Positions 1 through 8,999 of a stretch of DNA of 64,000 nt are shown here, one piece after another. The DNA is from Phytobacter ursingii (GTDB taxonomy: Bacteria > Pseudomonadota > Gammaproteobacteria > Enterobacterales > Enterobacteriaceae). The notes beneath the pieces are model-generated. The model did no database searches. It saw nothing but the letters and a program-made list of their open reading frames with translations, and was not told the DNA's origin. Within the stretch, counting starts at the first letter, position 1. Every line of letters begins with the position of its first letter. Both the position numbers and the translations under genes were made by a program. Location: contig CABDWT010000018.1 in assembly GCA_901456055.1 (NCBI GenBank), positions 248,001-312,000 of the forward strand. The letters run 5' to 3'.

Positions 1-622
1 AATCAGCATCATGCTGAACGCCGGATAATGGCAGGTGTAATGCCTGTGAAAAAACAGAGAGAACGCTGGCGGCATCAGTAATATGCGCCAGCTCAACCAC
101 ACAGAATCCATCCGGAAAGTGCGGGTGTAGAATGTTAACAACCTCCCATGCCAGACGCGTCTTCCCCACGCCCCCTGAACCGGTTATCGTCACCAGCGGG
201 TGGTGAGTTAATAAATCACAGACCTCCTGTACCGCCTGGTCACGCCCTAAAATCGAGCTCAAAAAGGGGATAGCAACCGGGGTCGTTATTTCCGGACCAG
301 GGGAAGCCTGCAACGGCACGCCAGAGATGTTAAAACGATAGCCACAACCAAATTCAGTCACAAGAAGATGCCGATCGCGACCCAACAGGCGGCGCAGCGC
401 TGAAATTTGCGCCTGAAGATTATTCTCTTCGACGATTTCATTTCCCCATACCTGAGTCAGTAAAGACGCTTTACTGACCGCTTTACCGTCAGCCCTGACC
501 AGAACAACCAGAACATCAAACGCTCTGGCAGATATTTTTACCGGCTTCCCCCGGTGCAGCAGGATCCTGAGCTGCGGCCATATCTGCCATTCAGCAAAGC
601 GTACCTCATCGGTTGTTATCAT
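1..622 (-). CDS. Winged-helix / ATPase transcriptional regulator, 3' end off the window
   Basis: The 207 codons present encode a regulator with an OmpR/PhoB-type winged helix at about residues 5-100 (ISARAFDVLVVLV, then the recognition-helix region EENNLQAQISALRR). An NTPase domain follows, with a clear Walker A motif GSGGVGKTR near residue 150. There is no receiver domain, so this is not a classical response regulator; the arrangement resembles EmbR/SARP-like or CadC-like regulators fused to an AAA/NB-ARC ATPase. The ATG at 622 is the first start in a frame that stays open to the window edge. The C-terminal sensory part lies outside the window, so ligand and targets cannot be inferred. Confidence 0.75.
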   Translation of the reverse strand, partial: MITTDEVRFAEWQIWPQLRILLHRGKPVKISARAFDVLVVLVRADGKAVSKASLLTQVWGNEIVEENNLQAQISALRRLLGRDRHLLVTEFGCGYRFNISGVPLQASPGPEITTPVAIPFLSSILGRDQAVQEVCDLLTHHPLVTITGSGGVGKTRLAWEVVNILHPHFPDGFCVVELAHITDAASVLSVFSQALHLPLSGVQHDAD

Positions 623-852
623 CGTCCTGAGATCTTCTGTTTGTTAACCATCACACCTTCATAGCATGCGGGGAAAGTCATGATTAACGCAAGGATACAG
701 GTAAGACCCTGCGATCGCCTGCCCGCCCGGTATTCAGACAGCCTTACCTGAGTCGTTGATAATTATAGAGTCATCCCCCCTGTCGCATAGCTCTGTGATG
801 TCGACGTCAACGCATCGGGTATCAGCCGATGCGTCATAAACAGGCGCCATTA

Positions 853-1875
853 TTAGAAGTTCGTCAGTACAATTTTGCCCTGAATCCCCCCCATTGCAGC
901 ACGCTGATGGGCGGCGGAAGCCATTGCTAACGGATAGGTGCTATCAATAACAACCCGGATAAGTCCCGCTTCCAGAAGACGTCCTGCTTCATCTAATTGC
1001 GCGCCGCTGGAGCGTACCTGCGTGGAAGAGACCGTAATCCCTTTTTGGGCAGCCTCTTCCCTTGCGGTAAAACCCAACGGATTGACCAGAAAGAGCGCCC
1101 CGCCAGGCCTTATGCAACGCAGAAAACGATCCATATTTGCCCCACCCACCGCATCAAGAACCAGATCAACATTTCTGACGTCGTTCTCGGCGGCTGTTTT
1201 GGTGTAATCGATAAATTCATCTGCCCCCAGCTCACGCAACAGCGTTTCATGGCGTGAAGAGGCCACAGCAATCACCTTCGCCCCTTTCCAGCGGGCGATT
1301 TGCACGGCAAGGTGTCCCACGCCGCCGCCGGCACCATTGACCAGCACCGTCCGGCCTTGTAATGGCACCGCTTTATGCGCAAAAGGCTGGAAGGGATTCG
1401 TCGCGTCGTGCCCCGTTTCGATAAGAAACTGCCAGGCCGTGAGCAGTGACATTGGCGCAGCGGCCGCCTGCACATGTCCAATCCCCCGGGGTTTGCGCGC
1501 CAGCTCTGATGAAGGAACGCTGACATACTCGGCATAGGCGCCGCTGCCCGTCATCACGTTTTCAGGAAAACGCACCATCGAATAGACCTCATCTCCGGGG
1601 CGAAACGCCGTCACATTTTTACCGACCGCCGCAACAACGCCTGAGATGTCCGTCCCCAAAATAAGTGGAAAAGCGGGATCGGGCCGCCATTCAGGTGGCA
1701 GTGTGCGAAAGCCGTCGCGCAGGTACCAGTCAGGCGGGTTGAGGCTGGCTGCTTGCATATGCACAAGGACATCGTCGTTGCCCACTTGTGGCCGGGCTGT
1801 CTCTTCATAAAGCAGGTTTTCAGGCCCGCCAAACGCATGGAGTTGTACTGCTTTCATCATCTCAGTCATCATCAT
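853..1875 (-). CDS. NADP-dependent zinc-less MDR oxidoreductase (quinone-oxidoreductase type)
   Basis: A 340-residue medium-chain dehydrogenase/reductase. The N-terminal GroES-like domain begins MKAVQLHAFGGPE, and the Rossmann domain carries the nucleotide loop NGAGGGVGHLAVQ near residue 180. The cysteine ligands of zinc alcohol dehydrogenases are absent, placing it with the zinc-independent quinone oxidoreductase/enoyl reductase branch that reduces quinones or activated alkenes with NADPH in the cytoplasm. Several ATG codons sit at the 5' end (1875, 1872, 1869, 1860, 1857); MKAVQ at 1857 is the conserved family start and may be the real one. It is divergent from the LysR gene at 1933, its probable regulator. 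The physiological substrate is unknown. Confidence 0.85.
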   Translation of the reverse strand: MMMTEMMKAVQLHAFGGPENLLYEETARPQVGNDDVLVHMQAASLNPPDWYLRDGFRTLPPEWRPDPAFPLILGTDISGVVAAVGKNVTAFRPGDEVYSMVRFPENVMTGSGAYAEYVSVPSSELARKPRGIGHVQAAAAPMSLLTAWQFLIETGHDATNPFQPFAHKAVPLQGRTVLVNGAGGGVGHLAVQIARWKGAKVIAVASSRHETLLRELGADEFIDYTKTAAENDVRNVDLVLDAVGGANMDRFLRCIRPGGALFLVNPLGFTAREEAAQKGITVSSTQVRSSGAQLDEAGRLLEAGLIRVVIDSTYPLAMASAAHQRAAMGGIQGKIVLTNF

Positions 1876-1932
1876 CTCGCTCTAAAAGACCTCAGGTGAC
1901 AGAGCATAGGATCAATAACCCGGGTTGATAAT

Positions 1933-2862
1933 ATGGCTGGATTTCGCTTTACTTATGCCATGAAGGAACAAATCGGTTTAGACAGACTCACGGGTCTTAT
2001 TGCATTCGCTCGCGCAGGCGCTCTGGGTAGCTACAGTGCCGCCGCCCGTTCGCTTTCTGTTTCCCCCTCTGCCATCAGTAAAAGTATTCAGCGGCTTGAG
2101 AAGCAGCTCGGCATCACCTTGTTCACCCGAACGACACGCTCGCTGGTGTTAACTGCCGAAGGGCGTGAATTGCACGAGCGGGCGCTACGATTATTACGGG
2201 ATGCCGAGGAGATTGAACAGATAGCGAAACAGGCGCGTGCGGAGCCCGCTGGGATATTACGCATTGCGGCGTCACTGCCGGTGGGGATCCATGTGATTGC
2301 TCCTCTCCTTCCCGCCTTTTGCGCACGTTATCCAAAAGTGAAGATCGATTTACGCCTGAGTGACCGGGTGGTCAGCCTCGTTGATGAGAATATTGATATT
2401 GCCATTCGACTTGGCGAGCTCGCGGATTCCAGCCTCCTGTTGCGTCGCCTTCCGCCCTATCAGATAGGTTGTTACGCCTCGCCTGAATATTTAGCCCGCT
2501 GCGCGCCTCCGCAACATCCCAATGATTTGTCCGGGCATATGACAGTCAATCTGCGTTACCAAAATACAGGGCAGCTTTTTCGCTGGCCGTTTCGCGTCGG
2601 GGAGCGCGAGATAGAAATGGTGCCGTCGTCCACGATCATTGCGGATACCAGCGAAGCGGTCATTGCCGCCATTGTTGCCGGCGCCGGAATCGGGATGGCC
2701 GCGAATTTTATGGCGGCGTCTCGGGTAAGCGAGAAAAAGCTTGTTCCCCTGCTCGGCGATTTTGCGGTGGAGCGGCGCGATCTGTCGGCTGTCTGGCACG
2801 AAAGCCGACGCGCCAATCCTGCGGTACGCGCTTTTCTGGATCATATGCTTACCCCTTTTTGA
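1933..2862 (+). CDS. LysR-family transcriptional regulator
   Basis: A 309-residue LysR-type regulator. The winged HTH covers about residues 15-75 ([21 protein letters not shown], then [14 protein letters not shown]), followed by a periplasmic-binding-protein-like effector domain (about 100-305). It starts 57 bp from the divergent MDR oxidoreductase gene, so the two most likely share a control region and this protein probably regulates that enzyme in response to its substrate. The start is uncertain: neither the ATG at 1933 nor the in-frame ATG at 1960 ([10 protein letters not shown]) has a convincing Shine-Dalgarno. The effector domain resembles the CrgA/AaeR-like branch, which does not define a ligand. 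Confidence 0.85.
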   Translation: MAGFRFTYAMKEQIGLDRLTGLIAFARAGALGSYSAAARSLSVSPSAISKSIQRLEKQLGITLFTRTTRSLVLTAEGRELHERALRLLRDAEEIEQIAKQARAEPAGILRIAASLPVGIHVIAPLLPAFCARYPKVKIDLRLSDRVVSLVDENIDIAIRLGELADSSLLLRRLPPYQIGCYASPEYLARCAPPQHPNDLSGHMTVNLRYQNTGQLFRWPFRVGEREIEMVPSSTIIADTSEAVIAAIVAGAGIGMAANFMAASRVSEKKLVPLLGDFAVERRDLSAVWHESRRANPAVRAFLDHMLTPF

Positions 2863-2968
2863 GCCACCGGCCTGTGGCGAGAACACAGAGTACGGAGCAC
2901 ACATCACGGGACCTCATTGGCAGGTTGCAGCAGACCAGTCTGACGCTGCCGCTTCGCCTGCTCTACTG

Positions 2969-3103
2969 TTACTCCGTGCTGCCTGCCTCATCGTTATAAT
3001 GCTGGCTGCTTTTCAAATCGCTGACGGTAATGGCGCACCCGCTCAGCAAGATTGAACATAAGAGGAGTGTAGCCAGAGTCAGATATTTCACTATCAACGC
3101 CAT
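2969..3103 (-). CDS. Small predicted lipoprotein (44 aa) downstream of a sensor kinase
   Basis: This 44-residue reading frame begins MALIVKYLTL and has a hydrophobic stretch ending in a textbook lipobox, LLSGC, at residues 19-23. Cleavage before Cys23 would leave a lipidated peptide of 22 residues (CAITVSDLKSS and so on). It starts 46 bp after the stop of the sensor kinase on the same strand, so it is probably the third gene of that operon. The residue after the lipidated Cys is Ala, not Asp, so outer-membrane sorting would be expected. I recognise no family. Tiny lipoproteins beside envelope-stress sensors often modulate the sensor, but that role is inference. Confidence 0.6.
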   Translation of the reverse strand: MALIVKYLTLATLLLCSILLSGCAITVSDLKSSQHYNDEAGSTE

Positions 3104-3148
3104 TATTCCGCCAGAGGCTCTCCGCTGGACTGGGTTACGTATTTTCAT

Positions 3149-4537
3149 TCAACCGGGTTGGCGGTGTGGAAACGCCACCGTCACCATGAGCCCACCCTCT
3201 GCAGACGTATTGAGGCTGACGTTGCTGCTGTGTTGCTGCGCAACCGCTTTGACGATGGCAAGCCCCAGGCCACTCCCGCTTTGTATCTGATTAGGATCGC
3301 GAAAAAATCGATCAAACACGCGCGCTCTCAATTCAACGGGAATACCCGGTCCGGCATCTGAGACACGTAGCTCAGTGGATTTATCTAACACGCGGACGTC
3401 TACCTCAACCCGTCCGCCCTCAGGGCTGTACTTGACGGCATTTTCAATGACGTTGTCGATCAGCGACATCAGGCGCTCCCTGACACCGGTAATCCAGGCA
3501 TCATCATGAGAGTAGAATTCAAGCTCAACCCTGCGCTCCGCGGCCAGCGGCGCCATGACAGCCATTCTCTCCTGGATAAGCGTCGTCAGCGCCACAGGCT
3601 CCATAACAGCATCCATGCGCGCTTCACTGTGCATCAACAGCAGCAACTGATTGACGAGACGCGCCGCACGGCTATTGCTGCGAATAATTCCCGCCAGCAA
3701 TGCCTGTTGCCTGTCGCTGCTTACATAAGACTGCAAAGCCTCAACATTGATACGCATCGCCGCCAGGGGAGTACGTAGTTCGTGAGCGGCATCGGCAATA
3801 AAAACCCGTTCCCTTTCCGTGCTTTCTCGCACCCTGGCCAGAAACACATTGATCGCGTCAACCATCTGGCGAAGCTCCCTGTGCTTTGGCACCTCTTTTA
3901 AGGGAGAGAGATCGTCTGTCGTTCGTAAGGAAACTTCATTAACCACGTTGTTCCAGGGACGCATTGCAATGCGGATGGATAACCACGCAGGAAACAAAAG
4001 AAAAGGAATGCACACCAGCAGCGGCAATATGTAGTAGCCACGCGAATTAAGGTAAAAAAAGAAATTCCAGCCTGCGGCGGGGGTAACAAGCGTTACCTCA
4101 ACATCCGCGTTATCTGACTTCAATGTACGACTGGTCCAGAAGCGCCCTTCACTCTGAATACGCTGAATTTCCCCAATTCGGGTATTTGTTACCGCGGTTG
4201 GCGCGCCAGCAGATGAATAAATTAGCGCTTTATTCTGGCGAACAATCAGGCTGATTGAGAGCGCTGGATCTTCACCGCCGCCATACCCTTCCCGCAACGC
4301 CTTACTGAACGCGTCAAGAACGACAGTTCTCTCCTGCGGGCGCTCGCTCATACTCTGAACGAGGGTAAAAACGATGTCGTAAGTCTTACTGCCCGTCAGT
4401 ATCGAAGGGCTGCGCAAATCCTCCCACAAAACGAAGGTCAGAAAGAGAGACCACAGCAGTGTAAGCAGCAGCATCTGGGCGACCATAATTCGCCGGACCA
4501 GCGTTGGGCGCCTCAGATTGCGCCAAAAGTTTCGCAT
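3149..4537 (-). CDS. Two-component sensor histidine kinase (QseC/PmrB-like)
   Basis: A 462-residue membrane kinase with two transmembrane helices (about 15-37 and 170-190) enclosing a periplasmic region of roughly 130 residues. A HAMP-like linker follows, then the H-box ADAAHELRTP with the phospho-accepting His near residue 252, N-box IENAVKYSP, G1 VSDAGPGIP and G2 GSGLGLAI. The ATG at 4537 overlaps the last base of the upstream regulator's stop (TGATG), so the two are translationally coupled; an upstream TTG is less likely. By family it autophosphorylates and passes phosphate to the OmpR-type partner. The MipA/OmpV gene across the divergent promoter suggests an envelope or cationic-peptide signal; this is inference. 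Confidence 0.9.
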   Translation of the reverse strand: MRNFWRNLRRPTLVRRIMVAQMLLLTLLWSLFLTFVLWEDLRSPSILTGSKTYDIVFTLVQSMSERPQERTVVLDAFSKALREGYGGGEDPALSISLIVRQNKALIYSSAGAPTAVTNTRIGEIQRIQSEGRFWTSRTLKSDNADVEVTLVTPAAGWNFFFYLNSRGYYILPLLVCIPFLLFPAWLSIRIAMRPWNNVVNEVSLRTTDDLSPLKEVPKHRELRQMVDAINVFLARVRESTERERVFIADAAHELRTPLAAMRINVEALQSYVSSDRQQALLAGIIRSNSRAARLVNQLLLLMHSEARMDAVMEPVALTTLIQERMAVMAPLAAERRVELEFYSHDDAWITGVRERLMSLIDNVIENAVKYSPEGGRVEVDVRVLDKSTELRVSDAGPGIPVELRARVFDRFFRDPNQIQSGSGLGLAIVKAVAQQHSSNVSLNTSAEGGLMVTVAFPHRQPG

Positions 4538-5214
4538 CAACCGTCCCCTTTCTGGATCGGCACGGTATCAATCACATACCCGACGCCCCTCACCGTTCTC
4601 ACATAGCCTTCGCCAATTTTGCGCCGCAAATTGCCCATATGCACATCAAGAGCATTGCTCATATTTTCTTTTGATCCGAATACCCTCTCTTCCAAAAACC
4701 TACGTGTCAGCACGCGATCCGTGCGCAACATTAAAATTTCAAGCAGGGCATATTCACTTGCCGTCAGTTCAATATTACGTGCGCTGACTGTCACGCGTCG
4801 GGTCGGTACATGGAGCGTTAAGCCACGAATGTCTATCACCTCATCCCGAAAACCGTAACTGCGTCGCGCAAGTGCCCGTACCCTTGCCAGCAACTCAGCG
4901 AGAACAAAAGGTTTGACGAGATAGTCATCCGCCCCGGCATCCAGCCCACTCAGGCGATCCTGCAGTGTACCTCGTGCTGTCAGGATGATGACGGGAATCC
5001 CTTTGAGCTGCTGGCGCATGTACGCCATCAGGCTCATGCCATCGCCGTCGGGCAGTCCAAGGTCGAGCAGCACAAGTTCTGGCACGCAGGCATCGATTTG
5101 ATGCAGCGCATCCTCTTTGCGGCGAACCCATATAACATCAAACCCTTGATCCGCAAGCGCAATACGTACGCCGTTGCCGAGATCCAGGTCGTCTTCGATT
5201 AGGAGTATTTTCAC
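4537..5214 (-). CDS. OmpR/PhoB-family response regulator
   Basis: A 225-residue response regulator. The receiver domain (1-115) has the acidic pair at 8-9, phospho-acceptor Asp51 in LVLLDLGLPDGDG and Lys in DYLVKPF. The winged-helix effector (125-220) includes SNALDVHMGNLRRKIG. It is closest in style to the QseB/PmrA group. Translation begins at a GTG with no good Shine-Dalgarno. It heads the operon regulator-kinase-lipoprotein and is divergent from the MipA gene, with a 204-bp shared upstream region that is the natural place for its binding sites. I could not recognise a direct-repeat operator there by eye. Confidence 0.9.
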   Translation of the reverse strand: MKILLIEDDLDLGNGVRIALADQGFDVIWVRRKEDALHQIDACVPELVLLDLGLPDGDGMSLMAYMRQQLKGIPVIILTARGTLQDRLSGLDAGADDYLVKPFVLAELLARVRALARRSYGFRDEVIDIRGLTLHVPTRRVTVSARNIELTASEYALLEILMLRTDRVLTRRFLEERVFGSKENMSNALDVHMGNLRRKIGEGYVRTVRGVGYVIDTVPIQKGDG

Positions 5215-5418
5215 AATAATGACTGTATCAACAGTGAATGAAGATCGTCTGAAGAAAAACGGTATCAGGAAATCTATCAGGTTTGCCGCAGCGGTACGCG
5301 CTTCAGTCTTTCTTCATTTTTGGCTCATAAGAACTTTAGGGGGAGCAGGCACACTGAGCGTTATGGCGTGTAACAACCGTCTGTATCGTAATCAGTTGAA
5401 TCTACAAGGACTTCTTTA

Positions 5419-6255
5419 ATGAAAAATATAAACCTGCATCCTGAGTCCCCCTGTTCATTTCCGTGCCGCAGCCTGAAAAAAATGGTGCCGGGCGTTGTCC
5501 TGGCATTACTGACCACCCCGGTACTGGCGGCGGAACAGAAACAGAGCAACGAATTGACCCTGGGTGGAGGCGTGGATGTTGCGCCCTACTATTCGGGTTC
5601 GGATAAAAGTCGTGTCACCACTGCCCTGGTACTTGATTACGCTATGGCAAATGGTCTCTTCGTCAGCACTACGCGCGGTCTCGGTTACGGCAACAACATC
5701 GGCAAATTTAACTACAGCGCAGCGCTGAGTTACCGTGCAGGCCGTAAAGATCGTGACGTGGACAGCGACTCGATAAACGGAGGCAGCGATTATTTGCGCG
5801 GTATGGGCGATATCAAAGGTTCAGCTATCGGTGTACCGACCCTGGGATATGAGGTGACCGACTGGCTTAATGTGCAATTGCAGGCTGAGGTGCCTCTTTC
5901 TGAGCGAGACAATGGAACGGCCCTGCATTTTGGTATTGTCAGCCCGCTCTATAAGTCAGCGAAAAACTCCGTGACGCTGGCGTTAACCGGCAGTTGGGGG
6001 ACGAGCAAGTATATGCAGACTTACTACGGGGTAAGCGCATCACAGTCGGTCGCATCAGGCTTTACGCGATATGATGCCGGTTCCGGCATTTATGCCTGGT
6101 CAACGAATATTGACTGGACGTACAAGGTTAATCAGGACTGGAGCGTGATTACCGAAGCTGGCTTTACGCAGTTGACGGGGGATGCACGTAATAGCCCCAT
6201 TGTTCAAAGTGAAGCATCGCCCACCGGAAGCCTGAAGGTGACATACCGTTTCTGA
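5419..6255 (+). CDS. MipA/OmpV-family outer membrane protein
   Basis: A 278-residue beta-barrel protein. The N terminus has a positively charged region followed by a hydrophobic core (GVVLALLTTPVLAA), a plausible Sec signal peptide cleaved around residue 38, although the run before it is longer than usual; Met22 is an alternative start. The mature part has alternating aromatic strands and ends in Phe (VTYRF), typical of outer membrane barrels. Motifs GGGVDVAPYYSGSD and VPLSERDNGT fit the MipA/OmpV family. An AAGGA ribosome site lies 7 nt before the ATG. Being divergent from the two-component operon, it is the prime candidate target. In Pseudomonas aeruginosa, a MipA protein works with the polymyxin-responsive sensor ParS; equivalence here is not shown. 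Confidence 0.85.
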   Translation: MKNINLHPESPCSFPCRSLKKMVPGVVLALLTTPVLAAEQKQSNELTLGGGVDVAPYYSGSDKSRVTTALVLDYAMANGLFVSTTRGLGYGNNIGKFNYSAALSYRAGRKDRDVDSDSINGGSDYLRGMGDIKGSAIGVPTLGYEVTDWLNVQLQAEVPLSERDNGTALHFGIVSPLYKSAKNSVTLALTGSWGTSKYMQTYYGVSASQSVASGFTRYDAGSGIYAWSTNIDWTYKVNQDWSVITEAGFTQLTGDARNSPIVQSEASPTGSLKVTYRF

Positions 6256-6422
6256 TCGCTATTCGCGGTGCGTTTCCGGCAAACTTATGGCTATGCAATC
6301 TCAATGACCCCCTTTCGCGCCGTCCCGGCTCAGATGACGGGGGGCGCTACTTCGGATGTTCTGTGAGTCATGGCCACGCTGAAATAACGTAGCCGGCGGG
6401 CCCGAGGGCTTCCGGCAATCAT

Positions 6423-7334
6423 TTAGCGTAGCGTGATTTCAGTCTGTGGCGCGTTAAGTGCAGCGTTGAACAGGTGTTTACCCGGGCCTGTAAGCCATTG
6501 ATCCAGTTTCATCATCTCACCGAACACCTTCTCCAGTGCCGGAATATCGGCAACGCCCGCCACAATGCCATTGTCTACCAGTTCGGTAAGCCGACGAAGA
6601 AAGCTGTTTTGTGTTAATAGCGCATCGGGAAAGCGCTGATAGTGGACGGGAAAACCTGCGGCGTTTGAGAAAGCGCGCTCCAGATCCTCCCCTGTCAGCG
6701 TCTGGCTGGAGATTTCCAGCACTTTTCCGGCGAACTGTTGTGGGTGACACAGAATGCGGGCATTGATACGCCCGAGATCGTCCAGCGTAATCATTTGCAT
6801 CGGCTGGTTACGCTGCATGAAGAAGGAAAAATTGCCGGTATTGAGCCCCATACCAGGCAGCATCAGCATCTCCATAAAGCTGGCCGGACGCGTGATCGTC
6901 CAGGGAAGAGGCAAAGAGCGGACATAATTTTCAATCTCCGATTTGCTGTCGAAATGTCCCATACCTGTGAGCCCTTTTCCGGCTGCGCCGGACGAGGAAT
7001 AAACAAGATGGCTAACGCCGGTCGCAAGGGCGCTGTCAGCGATGGCTTTTCCCTGAATTATCTCCTGCTCATCGCTTATTTCTCCCCGCGGAGAGCTGGT
7101 CTGAACGCTGAAAACGCCCTTAATACCTTCCATAGCGTGTTCAATGGAAGCCCTGTCAAAAAGATTACCAACCGCGAGCGTGATCCCTGCGGCCCTCAAA
7201 GCCTGAGCCTTTTCGCTATGTGGATCCCGTACAAAGGCCCTGACTTCCCGACCCTGCGCACGTAGCGCGCGAGCCACCGCCCCGCCCTGTTGTCCGGTGG
7301 CGCCGAAAACAAGAAATTCTGCTGTTTTATTCAT
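6423..7334 (-). CDS. NmrA-family NAD(P)-binding protein
   Basis: A 303-residue atypical short-chain dehydrogenase of the NmrA/HSCARG type. The nucleotide loop FGATGQQGGAVARAL is at residues 10-24, and Arg33/Arg37 in AFVRDP suit NADP(H). SSSGAAGKG and TRPASFMEM are typical of the family. The classic YxxxK catalytic pair is not evident, so it may be a redox sensor or a quinone/NADP-dependent reductase. A good ribosome site (GGAGAACC) precedes the ATG at 7334. It is divergent from an HxlR regulator 127 bp away; HxlR genes commonly control such reductases in response to electrophiles or redox stress. Confidence 0.8.
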   Translation of the reverse strand: MNKTAEFLVFGATGQQGGAVARALRAQGREVRAFVRDPHSEKAQALRAAGITLAVGNLFDRASIEHAMEGIKGVFSVQTSSPRGEISDEQEIIQGKAIADSALATGVSHLVYSSSGAAGKGLTGMGHFDSKSEIENYVRSLPLPWTITRPASFMEMLMLPGMGLNTGNFSFFMQRNQPMQMITLDDLGRINARILCHPQQFAGKVLEISSQTLTGEDLERAFSNAAGFPVHYQRFPDALLTQNSFLRRLTELVDNGIVAGVADIPALEKVFGEMMKLDQWLTGPGKHLFNAALNAPQTEITLR

Positions 7335-7345
7335 GAAGGTTCTCC

Positions 7346-7356
7346 ATAGTAACTAT
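7346..7356. promoter_or_regulatory. Candidate HxlR operator (ATAGT-A-ACTAT)
   Basis: A perfect 11-bp palindrome lies immediately upstream of the NmrA-type gene, inside the region shared with the divergent HxlR gene. HxlR proteins bind short palindromes between themselves and their target. The assignment rests on position and symmetry only. Confidence 0.35.
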
Positions 7357-7461
7357 TGAAGGTGACAGTATGGAACTATTATGATTTCCTCCACAAGACG
7401 GCACATTTCTGGTCCCTGGTTACAGAAAGATAACTAACAGGAGCCTTCAACGGAGAAAGTT

Positions 7462-7887
7462 ATGGCGCGTGAGATTAATGGCAGACCAATTATTGAAACC
7501 CCGGACGGACCGAAGTTGACGCCTTGTGCCCCGGGGAGTGTTCTGGAAAGACTGGGTGATAAATGGACGATACTGGTTATTTCTCTGCTGTCGCTTTCGC
7601 CTGATACCCCTATGCGTTTTAGCGCCATCCGACGCGGCATTCCCGATATCTCACAGCGTATGTTGACGTTGACGCTGCGCAATCTGGAACGGGACGGTCT
7701 CGTTAACCGTTATTATTACCCGGAGCTTCCTCCTCGGGTGGAATATCAATTGACTGACCGTGGCCATTCGATGCTGAAACCTCTCGCCGGGTTCACCGCC
7801 TGGATCAGGGATACATGGCAGGATATTGAGGCTTCCCGAAAAGCCTTTGATGAGGCGGCTGAAAAAAAGACGACATCGTCCCGTTAA
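7462..7887 (+). CDS. HxlR-family transcriptional regulator
   Basis: A 141-residue single-domain winged-helix protein. It shows the HxlR signature: a Cys near the N terminus (TPCAPGSVLERLGDKWTILVI), the segment MRFSAIRRGIPDISQRMLTLTLRNLERDGLV and a wing with PRVEYQLTDRG. In relatives such as HypR and QorR the N-terminal Cys reacts with quinones, aldehydes or disulfide stress, changing DNA binding. The ATG at 7462 has a GGAGAAAG ribosome site. It is divergent from the NmrA-type reductase, its probable target. Confidence 0.88.
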   Translation: MAREINGRPIIETPDGPKLTPCAPGSVLERLGDKWTILVISLLSLSPDTPMRFSAIRRGIPDISQRMLTLTLRNLERDGLVNRYYYPELPPRVEYQLTDRGHSMLKPLAGFTAWIRDTWQDIEASRKAFDEAAEKKTTSSR

Positions 7888-8117
7888 TTCAGCGCGATAA
7901 GTGAACGTTGTTAAAAGTCTTCTTTGTCCATCAACAGGGAACTGGTCACCAGTCAGGATGACATCTCAGCGGCCCTTTCGCGGGCCTGCTGGTTCGTGAT
8001 TAATTTATCAGATGCCTGCCTGAGCGAGATGACTCTCCCTGAATGAGAAATTGAGCCTGGCATTTTTGGCATTACGTCATTATAAGTACACATACTCGAT
8101 GTCACTTACGCTACCTG

Positions 8118-8561
8118 ATGAGCAATTTTATGAATGAAAACAATGTCTGGAACAAGGCCTATACACTCGCGGTAAGAAGCAAGCCGAAAGCAATCTGGCA
8201 AGCCTTTATTGACACCGATAACTGGAAGCAATGGAACCCCGGCGTAACGTCAATCACTATCGAGGGGCCATTTCAGACGGGAACCTGGTTCACTATGGCG
8301 TTACCCGACGGGGATATTATCCGTAGTCAGCTTACCGATGTTTCTGAGGAAAAATATTTCACTGATGAGACCTGGCTGGATGAAACACGGATCAAAGTTG
8401 AACATCGTATTGAGGAATCCGGCCCCGATCAGAGTACCTTGATTTATGCTATCAGCGCCCATGGGCCGCAGGCGAAGGCTTTCGGAGAGGGCGTCAGCGC
8501 GGACTTCCCGGAAGTGATGGAGGGACTGGCTAAGTACCTTGCCGCAACCGGTTCGATGTAA
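8118..8561 (+). CDS. SRPBCC (START/Bet v1-like) domain protein
   Basis: A 147-residue soluble protein of the SRPBCC fold. It begins with the family pattern of a beta strand then a helix with a WxAF/TDxxxWxxWNPGV motif (AIWQAFIDTDNWKQWNPGV), followed by alternating strands and a long C-terminal helix (AKAFGEGVSADFPEVMEGLAKYL). Such proteins bind hydrophobic ligands in a deep cavity; many are annotated as polyketide cyclase-like without a known reaction. Both possible starts (8118 and 8130) lack a strong ribosome site. It stands alone, 230 bp after the HxlR gene and followed by a long gap, so its role cannot be inferred from neighbours. Confidence 0.75.
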   Translation: MSNFMNENNVWNKAYTLAVRSKPKAIWQAFIDTDNWKQWNPGVTSITIEGPFQTGTWFTMALPDGDIIRSQLTDVSEEKYFTDETWLDETRIKVEHRIEESGPDQSTLIYAISAHGPQAKAFGEGVSADFPEVMEGLAKYLAATGSM

Positions 8562-8999
8562 ATGACATCTAAACGCAATAACCCCCTCCCCGGCTCTTTC
8601 GATGGGTCGGATGATAACCCTGCCTGAATCGCCACGGATAATGTAGTTGATGGACTGATACCGCCCGCTGTGGACATAAAGACGGCCGATCGACGCTTAA
8701 GGTGTCGGCTAGGAGTGAGGAGCAGGAATTAACGTTCATCATCAATAGCCGAGAAGCACGGTAGTCAACTAACAGAATGACTATCAAAGTCGTGGCGATT
8801 CACTGCTTGCGTTGACGTGACACGAATAACGTCTGCGTCTGACACAAACAGCGCAATCTCGCCTGCGGAAACGAGGAGCGAAAGACTATTCGCCTCCTCA
8901 TCATCAATACATTACTCTGCGGCGCGCCTGCCCTGAAATAATGGCCTTACTCGACAATCTGCTTCGCAGAAGCTATAAGCGAAAGGCTTAATCATTCCC
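8562..8999. other. Intergenic gap without a recognisable gene
   Basis: About 440 bp between the SRPBCC and GNAT genes, which face each other. I see no conserved coding frame, RNA gene or strong terminator. The open frames present have no ribosome site or recognisable sequence. Confidence 0.6.

Noticed and set aside
8444-8787. Minus-strand frames of 72-77 codons after the SRPBCC gene
   Set aside because: They overlap the SRPBCC gene or the gap, show no conserved features and have no ribosome site.
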